This document shows, piece after piece, positions 43,024-51,930 of a stretch of DNA of 64,000 bases. The position numbers were made by a program, and so were the translations under genes. The stretch is taken from positions 62,001-126,000 of the forward strand of contig CANLXN010000004.1 of NCBI GenBank assembly GCA_947495135.1, given 5' to 3'. Below the pieces are notes generated by a model. That model saw only the letters and a program-made list of their open reading frames with translations. It was not told the origin of the DNA and did not search any database. Position 1 is the stretch's first letter, and each line of letters opens with the position of its first letter. Origin of the DNA: an uncultured Flavobacteriaceae bacterium (lineage in GTDB: Bacteria; Bacteroidota; Bacteroidia; Flavobacteriales; Flavobacteriaceae).

Positions 43024-43047
43024 AGAATGATTGTTGTTTGGGGCTTC

Positions 43048-43170
43048 TCTCCTTCTCCGCCTCAGGCGGATACGGGGAGTCGGGCTGTACGCTGTATCTT
43101 TTTTACTGTTGACTTCGACTCCGCTCAGCCAGCAGCAAAAAAGGATGTCGCTTCCATCCCTAAGCCGAGT
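43048..43170. repeat. composite intergenic repeat upstream of bioB (copy 2)
   Basis: Two adjoining elements. 43048-43079 is a hairpin (CTCC...GGAG outer, TCCGCCTCAGGCGGA inner at 43056-43070) that, reverse-complemented, aligns with the hairpin of copy 1 at 26160-26192 with base-pair-preserving changes. 43090-43151 carries the same outer frame as copy 1, CGCTGTATC and GGATGTCGC, around a different core (T6...A6 with GACTTCGACTCCGCTCAGCC). Intergenic; the bioB start lies 25 bases away. Confidence 0.65.
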
Positions 43171-43255
43171 CAAAAATAATTAAAATAATGCGTAGAAACA
43201 GAGAGTTGGTGAAAAAGTGTTCATGAATAATTAACAACAGCATATAAAACAGGAA

Positions 43256-43280
43256 CCCGCAAAGAATAATACCTTGCGGG
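43256..43280 (-). terminator. probable terminator after the flotillin gene
   Basis: CCCGCAA (43256-43262) and TTGCGGG (43274-43280) form a 7-bp stem; on the minus strand it is followed by a weakly T-rich tract. The gene stop is 23 bases away. Confidence 0.6.
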
Positions 43281-43302
43281 CCCCTAATTTTATGAAATCA
43301 CT

Positions 43303-44706
43303 TTATTTTTCTGTCTCAATGATCTCCTCGGCATCTCCAATTTCCTTACCCTTTAAATAATCGGGCAACTGCATTCCTGCCATATTAAACATTTCCTGAA
43401 GTGGCGGAACAGATTTATACATCCCAGAGATAAAATTAGAAGTGGATGTTTGTCCATCTTTTCCTCCTCCGTTTTCCCAAACAGTGATTTTATCAATTTT
43501 GATGTTCTTAATGGCCTCGGCCTGGATTTTTACCAATTCTGGTAACTTATCAGCAACTAACAGTAAAACAGCATCTTTAGGGTTGTTACCAGCCGCTTTC
43601 ACAATTTGATCCAAACCTTCTGCTTGCTTTGTCAATACTTCAAAAAGACCTTGAGCTTCTGCCTGTGCTTTAAACAAAATTGCATCTGCTTCCCCTTTCG
43701 CGAGCCTTCTAATTTGTTCGGCCTCGGCTTCAGCATCTATCTCTACTTTTCGTTTATCGATTTCAGCAGGTACAATAATATCTGCTAATTGGGTACTTCG
43801 CTCTCTTTCCGCACGCGAAATCTCCGCTTCCTTTTCAGCTAAGTAAGATTCTTCTAAAGCCTTTGCAGATTGCACCTTTTCCGAAGCAATTGCAATACGC
43901 TCAGCTTCTGCTTCTCTTTGACGGCGCAACGAATCTGAATTAGCAACTGCAATCTTTGCGGTATTCTCTCCATCTACTGCCTGCGCGTTGGCTGCAGCGA
44001 CTTGGGTTCTTTCATCTTGAAGTGCATTCGCCTCACCAATAGAACCGTCTCTATTCTTCTCAGCAACACTCTTTCTAGCTGCGTTAATCGCATGAGCTGC
44101 AGCTTCTTTACCTAATGCTTCAATATATCCAGATTCATCGACGATATCTGTTATGTTTACGTTGATCAATTTAAGACCTACTTTCTTCAGTTCAGACTCT
44201 ACACTGCTTGAAATATTGGCAAGGAACTTATCACGATCTGAGTTGATTTCTTCAATGTCCATGGACGCAACAACTAAACGCAACTGCCCAAAGATAATTT
44301 CCATCGCCAAATCCTGAATTTCTTGCTGTCCTAAGCCAAGTAATCGCTCTGCAGCATTTTGCATAACGCCTGGTTCTGTTGAAACACCAATAGTAAATCT
44401 AGACGGTACATTTACACGTATGTTCTGTTTACTTAATGCGTTCATCAGATTTACTTCTATTGAAATAGGTGTTAGGTCTAAAAACTCGTAATCCTGAACA
44501 ACTGGCCAAATAAAAGCAGCTCCTCCGTGGATACATCGAGCAGAATTTCCACTTCCAACTCTTCCGTATACTACCAAAATTCGGTCCGATGGACATCTCT
44601 TATACCTTCTTATAAAAGTGAGAATGATGATGAAAAAAAATAAAATTGCAAATCCGATCGCCAGCAATCCTGCAAAAGCTTCGGCCTGTAGTGGTAATGT
44701 ACTCAT
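43303..44706 (-). CDS. flotillin/SPFH-domain protein
   Basis: A 467-residue membrane-anchored protein: one N-terminal membrane helix (about 12-32), an SPFH/band-7 domain (35-230), then the long Glu/Ala-rich flotillin coiled coil (AEAERIAIASEKVQSAKALEESYLAEKEAEISRAERER and onward to about 400). It should assemble in membrane domains. It begins 1 base after an NfeD-like gene on the same strand, the usual flotillin-NfeD partnership. Confidence 0.92.
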   Translation of the reverse strand: MSTLPLQAEAFAGLLAIGFAILFFFIIILTFIRRYKRCPSDRILVVYGRVGSGNSARCIHGGAAFIWPVVQDYEFLDLTPISIEVNLMNALSKQNIRVNVPSRFTIGVSTEPGVMQNAAERLLGLGQQEIQDLAMEIIFGQLRLVVASMDIEEINSDRDKFLANISSSVESELKKVGLKLINVNITDIVDESGYIEALGKEAAAHAINAARKSVAEKNRDGSIGEANALQDERTQVAAANAQAVDGENTAKIAVANSDSLRRQREAEAERIAIASEKVQSAKALEESYLAEKEAEISRAERERSTQLADIIVPAEIDKRKVEIDAEAEAEQIRRLAKGEADAILFKAQAEAQGLFEVLTKQAEGLDQIVKAAGNNPKDAVLLLVADKLPELVKIQAEAIKNIKIDKITVWENGGGKDGQTSTSNFISGMYKSVPPLQEMFNMAGMQLPDYLKGKEIGDAEEIIETEK

Positions 44707-44707
44707 A

Positions 44708-45283
44708 TTAGTTAGTGTTTTTATTTACGATTAATACTCCGTTATCTGTGACTTGGGTAACTGTTATAATATCTCCTTGTTTTAAGTCGGTATTCTCATC
44801 GGTAAGCGCTTCCAATTCTCTCAAACCCCCTTGCACTTTTATCATTACTTTTCCCATTTTTGATCTATTCGCGCCAATAGTTAGATATACCTCACCTACT
44901 CCGTTGAGCGCGTTCTTCAATTTAAGAGACCCACTACTGGTTAGTTTGCCTAAGTAATAAAAGAGTGCCGCCATTGCGAGCATCATCAAGAGTCCGCAAA
45001 AAACCGAGATTGCAACGGTAACGACATGCGAATAGCCTTCGTTCATGCAAGCGATTCCTGTCCATCCAAAAATGGTAAAGAACCCCATCAGGTTTTTAAA
45101 AGATAGAAATTGAAATCCGATACCCGTATCACCATCAATTTCCGCATCGACATCGCCCAAATCATCTACTTCACCCCCCACAAAGGTCATGATCATTAGA
45201 ATGATAAATAGCAAGGAAGATATTAAGGCAGTAACCCAATACACCTTTTCAAAAGTGCCTAAAGCGGCGAACCATTGTTCCAT
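44708..45283 (-). CDS. NfeD-like membrane protein
   Basis: Start placed at 45283 (MEQWFAALGTFEKVYWV); the ATG at 45340 adds an implausible leader. The 191-residue product has three or four membrane helices (about 17-38, 66-86, 95-120) and a C-terminal OB-fold-like domain (GVGEVYLTIGANRSKMGKVMIKVQG and IITVTQVTDNGVLIVNKN). This is the short, protease-lacking NfeD type that partners flotillins. The flotillin gene starts 1 base after its stop, so the two are coupled. Confidence 0.85.
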   Translation of the reverse strand: MEQWFAALGTFEKVYWVTALISSLLFIILMIMTFVGGEVDDLGDVDAEIDGDTGIGFQFLSFKNLMGFFTIFGWTGIACMNEGYSHVVTVAISVFCGLLMMLAMAALFYYLGKLTSSGSLKLKNALNGVGEVYLTIGANRSKMGKVMIKVQGGLRELEALTDENTDLKQGDIITVTQVTDNGVLIVNKNTN

Positions 45284-45585
45284 AGTTTTATTATAATTAG
45301 TTGAGAAATATACTATCTTTTTAAAGTCATCGGAGAACAAACCCTACTTAGTTGTCACGAGGATACTAACAGTTCGTTTCAGCAAGAATTCTTGCTTATA
45401 CGTTATTAGTCGTGCGCTTATTTTAATTGATAAGTGTTCACGGGATGCTTTAAAAAATATTGAAAATAGATTCTTGTGTTTAACTTAGAACGAGCCTCGA
45501 TCGCTCGTTCTGTATGAAGCTTCAAAAGGAGTGACACACAATTGTAGTATTAGTCGTACGTTTCAAGAAAGTGTTACCGAAAAAG
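45284..45585. other. 302-base gap with two inverted repeats
   Basis: No gene is seen. AGCAAGAATTCTTGCT (about 45381-45396) is a perfect 16-bp palindrome and AGAACGAGC/GCTCGTTCT (45487-45495 with 45503-45511) is a 9-bp stem with a 7-base loop. Neither carries a T run, so they are not clear terminators. Confidence 0.4.
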
Positions 45586-46551
45586 TCAGTTTTTTATTCC
45601 GAAGAACTCATTAAAAAGCGCATAAAACTTCTCTGGCTCCTCTAAATACGGGTTATGCCCACTGTTTTCAAACATTTCAAAACGTGCTTGCGGCATGAAG
45701 TCTTTGTATTGCACTGCAAACTCTGGTGTAGAAACTCCATCATAGCGACCTGCTATAATTAAGGTGGGTGCCTTTACGTCTTTCAATTTTCTTCTGTAGT
45801 CCTGATCAATCATACTTCCACTTACATCAAAATCGCCGTCTGGTCCAATTATCTGAGTATAGACATCATTCGCCCATCCTCTAAAGCGATCTTTAGGAAC
45901 ATTTTGTTTGAGGGCAGTGTTGTGATAGTATATGTATTTGGTGGGAAAGCTTCCATATAGTTCTTTTAAAGGATCCTCACTCGAAAGATAACCAAGCGCA
46001 CGTAACGAATCCACTTTTACCCAGCGCTCAGGGAAATGGGTTTTGGCATAATGATTATAACTATCGCAATTTGCCTGCCACATCGCTCCACTATGGAAAC
46101 CATTAATAAGCACTATTTTACTAACATTATCTGGGTATTTTAAGGCATATGCCTGAGCAGGAACAGTTCCATAGCTATGTCCTACCAACGCCATTTGATT
46201 CAACTTTAGATGTTTTCTAATCTTTTCCATCATTTCCACATCTGCTTCGACCGAATATTCTAAACTATTCTTAGCGTCATCACTTTTCCCTCTTCCTAAC
46301 CAATCAAAGAAAATCACTTTGTTGGTTTTGTAATAGTGTCCAAAATTACCCTGCATATAATCATGAGAATTCCCTGGCCCCCCTGGTAAAAACATGATGG
46401 GCGCGCCATTTCCTTTTACTTCTAAATGAATATTATATCCATCAATTACAATAGTCTGCTCCGTAAATTTGGAATAAATATCGGGATCGGTTTGACTAAG
46501 GAGGGAAGAAGATAAAACAAATAGTAAGAAGAAATTAGAAAGCCTATTCAT
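45586..46551 (-). CDS. secreted alpha/beta-hydrolase, proline-iminopeptidase-like
   Basis: A 321-residue hydrolase with a signal peptide (cleavage near SLLSQ). Fold markers: oxyanion region LPGGPGNSHDY, nucleophile Ser126 in LVGHSYGTV, the acid near 269 (GRYDGVSTP) and His near 298 (ENSGHNPYLEEP). The GGPG and GHSYG motifs resemble prolyl aminopeptidases, but other esterases share them. It is exported, so it is not a cytosolic BioH-type enzyme even though it sits in the biotin region. Substrate unknown. Confidence 0.85.
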   Translation of the reverse strand: MNRLSNFFLLFVLSSSLLSQTDPDIYSKFTEQTIVIDGYNIHLEVKGNGAPIMFLPGGPGNSHDYMQGNFGHYYKTNKVIFFDWLGRGKSDDAKNSLEYSVEADVEMMEKIRKHLKLNQMALVGHSYGTVPAQAYALKYPDNVSKIVLINGFHSGAMWQANCDSYNHYAKTHFPERWVKVDSLRALGYLSSEDPLKELYGSFPTKYIYYHNTALKQNVPKDRFRGWANDVYTQIIGPDGDFDVSGSMIDQDYRRKLKDVKAPTLIIAGRYDGVSTPEFAVQYKDFMPQARFEMFENSGHNPYLEEPEKFYALFNEFFGIKN

Positions 46552-46583
46552 GGTATGCGGGTTAGTTTGAACCCTAAAGATAC

Positions 46584-47759
46584 TTATTTTGAAAGCAATA
46601 TTGATACGGCGTTTCCACCAAAACCAACTGCATTCACCAGCACTGTTTTTAGCTCTTGAGGCAAATGACGTGCGTTGCTAAAAAAAGGGTTCTCAATAAA
46701 CTGGTTGTTTTGCAGCATGAGAGCAGCCATTTCTACACTCATCATCCCGGAGGCTCCAAATGTATGACCTATAAGCCATTTATTAGAAGTAAGTAAGGGT
46801 AGTTTAGCTTTAAAGACAGTATCGATGGCATTCTTCTCAGCCAGATCTCCTTTTACAGTTCCTGGTGCATGCATCACAATGGCATCTACGGTGTTCAATT
46901 TTGCCATTTTCAAGGCGTTGCTCATAGATTCTTGGAAACAAATAGCGTTTTCAGAAATAGCACTATTGTGTGCTATAATTTCGGAAGCAAAACCAAAACC
47001 GCTGATAACAGCGGATGTATTTGCTGAGCGTGTCTTTTCTAGTAAAGCAACAGCCGCTCCTTCCCCTAAAACCATGGTATTCTTTTTCTTCTGAAACCGC
47101 ATAGATTCGCATGCAAATGCGTTCTCCGTATCACTGTAAAGTTTGAGGGCTTGCATTTGTGCAATGGTAAATTGAGTTAAGGCAGATTCGCTTCCCCCTG
47201 CTAAAAACCCATTGGCCATATCTGCGTTAAGCCATGCAATACCATTAAGAATAGCGTGTAGCGCTGTCGAACAGGTCACCGAATGGCCTATTTGAATGCC
47301 GTTCACACCCAATTCTTGTCCAACCCATGAAGATATATTTCCTAAAGTGGTGGTTGGTGAAGCGTAGGGAGATACTTTTTGATGCTGCTGAAATTGTCTG
47401 TAATAGTCTTCAAATAAGGTAGTTGCTCCTCTGGAAGAACCTATATTAATCCCTAAATTCTCCTTCGGAAAACGAGCCTTTTGAAAACTGTTCTTCGCTG
47501 CTAAAAGCGCAAGTAAAACGGTGCGATCTAAATTCCTATAAGCTGATTTTTCTGACCGTAACAAATTCAATTCGGTTTCCATTTCAGAAGAAATAATGGA
47601 CACAAAAATCTCTTGATCCCCCATTTTCTTCTTTTTAAATAATGGTTTACCAAGCAAATAACTTTGCCAAACCTCCTTAGTAGAAGTTCCCAGAGCAGAA
47701 ACAGTGGAGATCCCAGAAATGAAAATAGGTGTTTGCAACTTTTCTTTTATTTGATACAA
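46584..47759 (-). CDS. beta-ketoacyl synthase (FabF-like) in the biotin region
   Basis: A condensing enzyme of 391 residues with the Cys-His-His triad Cys163 (VTCSTAL), His297 (MHAPGTVKGD) and His332 (GHTFGASG), so it is probably active, elongating acyl-ACP. It lies between bioB and bioA on the same strand, which suggests a role in making the pimeloyl precursor of biotin or another acyl chain; that is inference. A TAnnTTTG box on the minus strand overlaps the start at 47757-47764, so translation may really begin at the TTG at 47738 (MQTPIFISGISTVS), which is also the more usual N-terminus. Confidence 0.85.
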   Translation of the reverse strand: MYQIKEKLQTPIFISGISTVSALGTSTKEVWQSYLLGKPLFKKKKMGDQEIFVSIISSEMETELNLLRSEKSAYRNLDRTVLLALLAAKNSFQKARFPKENLGINIGSSRGATTLFEDYYRQFQQHQKVSPYASPTTTLGNISSWVGQELGVNGIQIGHSVTCSTALHAILNGIAWLNADMANGFLAGGSESALTQFTIAQMQALKLYSDTENAFACESMRFQKKKNTMVLGEGAAVALLEKTRSANTSAVISGFGFASEIIAHNSAISENAICFQESMSNALKMAKLNTVDAIVMHAPGTVKGDLAEKNAIDTVFKAKLPLLTSNKWLIGHTFGASGMMSVEMAALMLQNNQFIENPFFSNARHLPQELKTVLVNAVGFGGNAVSILLSK

Positions 47760-47764
47760 AAATA
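47757..47764 (-). promoter_or_regulatory. -7 box overlapping the ketoacyl synthase start
   Basis: TATTTTTG on the minus strand is an exact TAnnTTTG, inside the 36-base gap between divergent genes and overlapping the first ATG. It favours the internal TTG start for the synthase. Confidence 0.45.
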
Positions 47765-47795
47765 CACGTTATTGACGTCGTAAACATAAATAATC

Positions 47796-48227
47796 ATGGA
47801 AGAAAATATAGAAAGAAAAGGTTGGTTTGGCAGAAACTGGAAATGGGCAGTTCCTACTGGTGGATGTCTTCTAATTATTGTACTTATAGTGGCCTTCGTT
47901 GGTACTATTGCAGTGGGAGTAACTTCTATGATGTCCGACTCTCAAGCCTATATTGACGCTATGGAAATGGTTAAAAACAACCCAGAGGTCATGGAGCGCA
48001 TAGGAGAACCTATTGAAACTAATGGAATGAGTGGCGGAAGTATCAACTATTCAAACGGCTTTGGTGAAGCCGAACTTACCATACCCATCAAAGGACCAAA
48101 GGGCGAAGCTACTATTAGAGTTGAGGGTCAAGGGAAAGATACCAACTGGACCTACGATACCATGGATGTTTATATCGATGAGACCAACGAAATTATTAAC
48201 TTATTAGAAAGTGAATTTCTAGACTAA
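47796..48227 (+). CDS. Coa1-like membrane protein
   Basis: A 143-residue protein with one N-terminal membrane helix (about 20-42), after which comes a beta-rich domain (ALPIKGPKGEATIRVEGQGKDTNWTYD-like: the visible block is IPIKGPKGEATIRVEG). This is the layout of the cytochrome c oxidase assembly factor 1 (Coa1) family as found in bacteria. A role in oxidase assembly is by family analogy only. It is divergent from the ketoacyl synthase (36 bases) and overlaps bioA by 9 bases tail-to-tail. Confidence 0.65.
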   Translation: MEENIERKGWFGRNWKWAVPTGGCLLIIVLIVAFVGTIAVGVTSMMSDSQAYIDAMEMVKNNPEVMERIGEPIETNGMSGGSINYSNGFGEAELTIPIKGPKGEATIRVEGQGKDTNWTYDTMDVYIDETNEIINLLESEFLD

Positions 48228-49484
48228 ATTAAAACTGGTTTCAACAGCTTGGTAGATTTGGTTGAGCTGTTCATTGGTAATCACGTACGGAGGTAATACA
48301 TAAACGGTATTCCCCAACGGACGAAGACAGACTCCACTTTCCATAAAGTGATTAAAAAGTTGATTCCGTAAATCTCCATAACGCTCCATTTCGGTGGCAA
48401 GATCTATGGCTAGAATGACACCAATAGTTCGTGCATTAGCAACCTTAGGATGATTCTTTATCTTTTTCAAGAACGATTGGTGCGCACTTTGAATGCGGCT
48501 AATATCGTTTTGAATTTCATCTGAAAGCAGCAAATCGATTCCTGCTATCGCCGCTGCGCAACCAATAGGGTTTGCGCTGTACGTATGTGCATGGAAGAAT
48601 CCTTTTGCAATGTCATTATCTAGAAAAGCGTCAAACACTTTTTGTGTACAACTGGTAATACTCATTGGAACCATTCCTGCAGTAAGCGCCTTACTTAAAC
48701 AAACAATATCAGGTTGTGTTTCTAGGTAAAGCGAAGCAAAATGTTTTCCCGTTTTTCCAAAACCAGTCATTACTTCATCTGCAATACAAACGACATCGTT
48801 CTCCTTGCAAAGCTGAAGGACTTCTTCTAAACCATTGGCGTCGTGAAATTTCATTCCTGCGGCACCTTGGACCAAAGGCTCATAGACAAACCCAGCGCAA
48901 TCATTTTCGTCAATAATTGTTTTTAGTTTAGTTAAAACAGCCTGAAGGTTATGTTTCTGGGGAGTTGGAATGCGGTCCACTTTCAGAAAAAAATCTTCAA
49001 AGGGGCCATTGTAAACAGAAAGCCCAGAAGCACTCATTGCGCCAAATGTATCTCCGTGAAATCCGTCCTCAAAAGCAATTAAAGTATTTCTCTTATCGCC
49101 CTTATTGAAATGATACTGCAATGCCATTTTAATACCCGCTTCCACCGCGGTAGATCCATTATCATTAAAAAAGATCTTCTGTTGTTGCGATGGTAAGATT
49201 GCCATCAGTTTTTCGGAGAGTTGCACTGCTGGCTCATGCGTAAATCCAGTAAAAACAACCAAATCCAGTTGTCGCATTTGTTCGCTAACGGCTGCAATAA
49301 TATGATCATTACAGTGTCCGTACATGGCAGTATACCAAGACGCGATACCGTCTATATATTGCCTCCCGTCTTCATCCCAAAGCAAAGCCTCTTTCGCTTT
49401 CACAATTCCAATGGGTGGCGCTGCGGTTTGATGCTGAGTAAGAGGGTGCCAGATATGATTTTGATCGCGTTTAGAAATATTCAT
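48219..49484 (-). CDS. bioA: adenosylmethionine-8-amino-7-oxononanoate aminotransferase
   Basis: Transfers the amino group of S-adenosylmethionine to KAPA, giving DAPA in biotin synthesis. The 421-residue PLP enzyme has the N-terminal HIWHPLTQHQTAAPP motif that is characteristic of BioA, GIASWYTAMYGH, the cofactor-binding lysine in CLSKALTAGMVPMSI (about 268), and FFHAHTYSANPIGCAAA. It is 86 bases after bioD on the same strand. It ends overlapping the Coa1-like gene by 9 bases. Confidence 0.97.
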   Translation of the reverse strand: MNISKRDQNHIWHPLTQHQTAAPPIGIVKAKEALLWDEDGRQYIDGIASWYTAMYGHCNDHIIAAVSEQMRQLDLVVFTGFTHEPAVQLSEKLMAILPSQQQKIFFNDNGSTAVEAGIKMALQYHFNKGDKRNTLIAFEDGFHGDTFGAMSASGLSVYNGPFEDFFLKVDRIPTPQKHNLQAVLTKLKTIIDENDCAGFVYEPLVQGAAGMKFHDANGLEEVLQLCKENDVVCIADEVMTGFGKTGKHFASLYLETQPDIVCLSKALTAGMVPMSITSCTQKVFDAFLDNDIAKGFFHAHTYSANPIGCAAAIAGIDLLLSDEIQNDISRIQSAHQSFLKKIKNHPKVANARTIGVILAIDLATEMERYGDLRNQLFNHFMESGVCLRPLGNTVYVLPPYVITNEQLNQIYQAVETSFNLV

Positions 49485-49569
49485 AAAGCAAATTTAATTT
49501 AAAAGAACCGAGAAATAGAACCATTTGATCTGCTCTTTATAAAAAACCTCAGGATGCATTTTAATGACA

Positions 49570-50199
49570 CTATTTCTTCTGTCCTTTGATCTTAGCTTCA
49601 AGAATAGCGGCATACTCGCTTATGACATTTTCATCAATATACGGTTCCTCATCGATGCGTCCCAGAATGGGGACTCCAGACATTTTTTTTATAATCGCTT
49701 CGGTTGTGGGGTGTTCGTCGCCACTAAAAATAATCCCTAAAATGTCTAGGTTTCTAGATTTCAAACCTTCAATAGTTAACAAGGTGTGATTAATACTGCC
49801 TAAATAATGACGGGATACCACAATCACTTTATCTGTTGGCATAATTAAATCTGCAATGGTTTCTTGGCCGTTGATGGGAACTAGTAATCCACCAGCACCT
49901 TCTATAACTAGGTCGTTTTTAGTATTTGGTCTTTTCGTGCTTTTAGCTGAAAGTTTCACGCCATCAATAGCTGCTGCGGCATGGGGACTCATAGGGGTGT
50001 TCAAATTTGCAGTACTCTCATGAAACTTGGTGTTCGAATTGGTTACCCAATTTTTAACCTTATGTAAATCTGTACAATCCAATTCTCCAGCTTGGATAGG
50101 CTTCCAGTAATCTGCTTCTAGTGCTTCCGTTACAACGGCCGAAACAACTGTTTTACCAACCTCAGTTGAAATTCCAGTTATAAAATAGGTGTTATTCAT
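49570..50199 (-). CDS. bioD: dethiobiotin synthetase
   Basis: Closes the ureido ring of dethiobiotin from DAPA, CO2 and ATP. The 209-residue protein has the P-loop FITGISTEVGKTV near the N-terminus, the KPIQAG substrate loop and an EGAGGLLVPIN block that binds nucleotide and substrate. It overlaps the DUF2007 gene by 8 bases, so they are co-transcribed, and bioA follows. Confidence 0.95.
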   Translation of the reverse strand: MNNTYFITGISTEVGKTVVSAVVTEALEADYWKPIQAGELDCTDLHKVKNWVTNSNTKFHESTANLNTPMSPHAAAAIDGVKLSAKSTKRPNTKNDLVIEGAGGLLVPINGQETIADLIMPTDKVIVVSRHYLGSINHTLLTIEGLKSRNLDILGIIFSGDEHPTTEAIIKKMSGVPILGRIDEEPYIDENVISEYAAILEAKIKGQKK

Positions 50200-50608
50200 C
50201 TAGTGTAAATTTGGTTTTACATTCTCTACATCTATAGTCGTATTTGATGTAAATTGGTAAGGCTTTGGAAAGGAATCCGCCCAAAAGAGCCAATTGGGAT
50301 CCAAAACTATCCACATGGGAAAAGAAATCTATTTTTTCGCTGTTACAATTTTGACAACGAATGGCTTCTCCTTCATCGGTTAGAGAGAACTTATTGATAT
50401 GTTTAAATATATTTTTTGCCTTTCCCTCATCTTCAACTCTAATTTTTAGCTTAACTCCGCCAATAGCATTGCTCAAAAAAGGATCTATGTCTATGGTATT
50501 GGCATCGCTCAAAAAAGTTGGGATTCCGTCACTTTCCAGCCGTCCTTGAATGATCTTGGCTTCAGAAGAATAGGTGAATTGCGCAATAGTGACAAAGGTT
50601 TCGCTCAT
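50192..50608 (-). CDS. DUF2007-type protein with a zinc ribbon
   Basis: A 138-residue cytosolic protein. The N-terminal 75 residues match the DUF2007 signal-transducing-protein fold (FVTIAQFTYSSEAKIIQGRLESDGI), and the C-terminal half holds two CxxC knuckles (CQNC and CREC), a zinc ribbon. DUF2007 members are small and poorly understood. It sits between bioF and bioD, overlapping bioD by 8 bases, though no biotin function is known for it. Confidence 0.8.
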   Translation of the reverse strand: MSETFVTIAQFTYSSEAKIIQGRLESDGIPTFLSDANTIDIDPFLSNAIGGVKLKIRVEDEGKAKNIFKHINKFSLTDEGEAIRCQNCNSEKIDFFSHVDSFGSQLALLGGFLSKALPIYIKYDYRCRECKTKFTLDE

Positions 50609-50632
50609 AAAGTAAAGGTAGTGAACATACCT

Positions 50633-51802
50633 CTAAATTTTCGTTTTAGGATTATTAATACTAACCGATAAAAGTTCTTGCACTAGTTCTTTAATTTGGT
50701 CCTGACTGTTATAACTATGCAGGCAAATGCGAAGTCGCTCCTCTCCTGCGGGAACGGTAGGAGAAAGAATGGGTTTAACATCAAACCCCTTTTCTTTTAG
50801 TTTATCTGAAATTTTCTTAACCTTATCATTGCCCGAAATAAGGCAGCTATGGATAGCCGACCTGCTTGGAATGAATAAAGAATGTAGATCAGAACATCTT
50901 ACGTCTAATTGCAATATTGCAATATTTGTATGTAATTTTTGTTTACCCTTAACCTCCTCTGAAAGCTGCTGGTACGCACTTAAAATTGTAGCCAACGTAT
51001 GAGGTGGCAGTCCTGTAGTATAAATAAAGCTTCGGGCAAAATTTACCAGATAATTCTTGAGATCATGCCCCCCTAAAATAGCCGCCCCATGACAACCCAT
51101 TGCTTTTCCGAAGGTCACAATACGAGCAAAAACTTCTTTCTCCAAACCTAACTCCTGCACCAGTCCCACTCCACTTTCACCAAACACTCCAACCGCATGA
51201 GCCTCATCTACCACCAAGTGATATCCTTGTTCTTTGCAGAGTTTTGCCAATTTATGAAGATCTGGACAGTCTCCGTCCATAGAAAAAACGGCTTCTGTTA
51301 CTATGTAAATCTCGGTGCCATTTCCAATATCGGTCGCACACCGTTCCACCAAACTCGATAAATTATCCACACTGTTGTGCTCAAACTTATAAGATTTAGC
51401 GTTGCTCATCTTCATACCATCGCGGATGGATGCATGACACAACTCATCGTAGAAAATTAAATCCCCTCTTTGTGGAACGCTACTGAAAAATCCGATATTA
51501 GCATCGTAACCGCTATTAAAAATAAGGGTCGCATCGCACTGATGAAATTCGGTTAAAACATTTTCCACTTTCTCATACAAAGGATGGTTTCCAGATAACA
51601 AACGAGAACCTGTTGCTCCATTTACTTCTAGGTCATGAGCTTTTAAAATTTCTGCCGCCCGCTTAAAAATTTTTTCCGACTTACTAAATCCCAAATAGTC
51701 ATTAGAAGAAAAATCAATTAGGTCGGTTTTACAACCTAAAGTGCGCAGCGAGTTATTTAACGCACGCTCCTCTAATTTCCTCTGAAGTTTTTTTGGGATC
51801 AT
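50633..51802 (-). CDS. bioF: 8-amino-7-oxononanoate synthase
   Basis: Condenses pimeloyl-thioester with alanine to KAPA. The 389-residue PLP enzyme of the alpha-oxoamine synthase family has NGATGSRLLSGNHPLYEKVE, an aspartate-histidine pocket (VVDEAHAVGVFGESG) and the cofactor lysine Lys233 (TFGKAMGCHGAA). It is the first gene of the minus-strand run bioF-DUF2007-bioD-bioA. The start gives MIPKKLQRKLEERALNN. BioC/BioH equivalents are not seen in the window. Confidence 0.95.
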   Translation of the reverse strand: MIPKKLQRKLEERALNNSLRTLGCKTDLIDFSSNDYLGFSKSEKIFKRAAEILKAHDLEVNGATGSRLLSGNHPLYEKVENVLTEFHQCDATLIFNSGYDANIGFFSSVPQRGDLIFYDELCHASIRDGMKMSNAKSYKFEHNSVDNLSSLVERCATDIGNGTEIYIVTEAVFSMDGDCPDLHKLAKLCKEQGYHLVVDEAHAVGVFGESGVGLVQELGLEKEVFARIVTFGKAMGCHGAAILGGHDLKNYLVNFARSFIYTTGLPPHTLATILSAYQQLSEEVKGKQKLHTNIAILQLDVRCSDLHSLFIPSRSAIHSCLISGNDKVKKISDKLKEKGFDVKPILSPTVPAGEERLRICLHSYNSQDQIKELVQELLSVSINNPKTKI

Positions 51803-51876
51803 TGCTCAAAGATAGTAAAGGAGAAACAATTTCGGATAATTAGGAGTATTAACGATAGCGCAAAATAGTTTTAATT

Positions 51877-51928
51877 AATTATTGTTTATCAATAATTTTT
51901 ATATATTTGTTATCGATAAACAATAATT
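51877..51928 (+). promoter_or_regulatory. promoter and operator of the DUF2975-XRE operon
   Basis: TTG (51882-51884), 17 bases, then TATATTTG (51902-51909), a perfect TAnnTTTG. It is flanked by a perfect 14-bp inverted repeat: AATTATTGTTTATC (51877-51890) and GATAAACAATAATT (51915-51928). Two TTATCrATAA palindromes, at 51886-51895 and 51910-51919, lie 24 bases apart. This looks like an operator straddling the promoter, most probably bound by the XRE protein encoded downstream, giving autorepression. Confidence 0.75.
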
Positions 51929-51930
51929 TT

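Noticed and set aside
43024-43173. N-terminal extension of biotin synthase
   Set aside because: The extra 50 codons coincide with the intergenic repeat and encode low-complexity Arg-rich sequence; the family start at 43023 fits better.
45586-46551. BioH-type pimeloyl-ACP esterase
   Set aside because: The hydrolase has a clear signal peptide, so it is exported and cannot act on cytosolic pimeloyl-ACP methyl ester.
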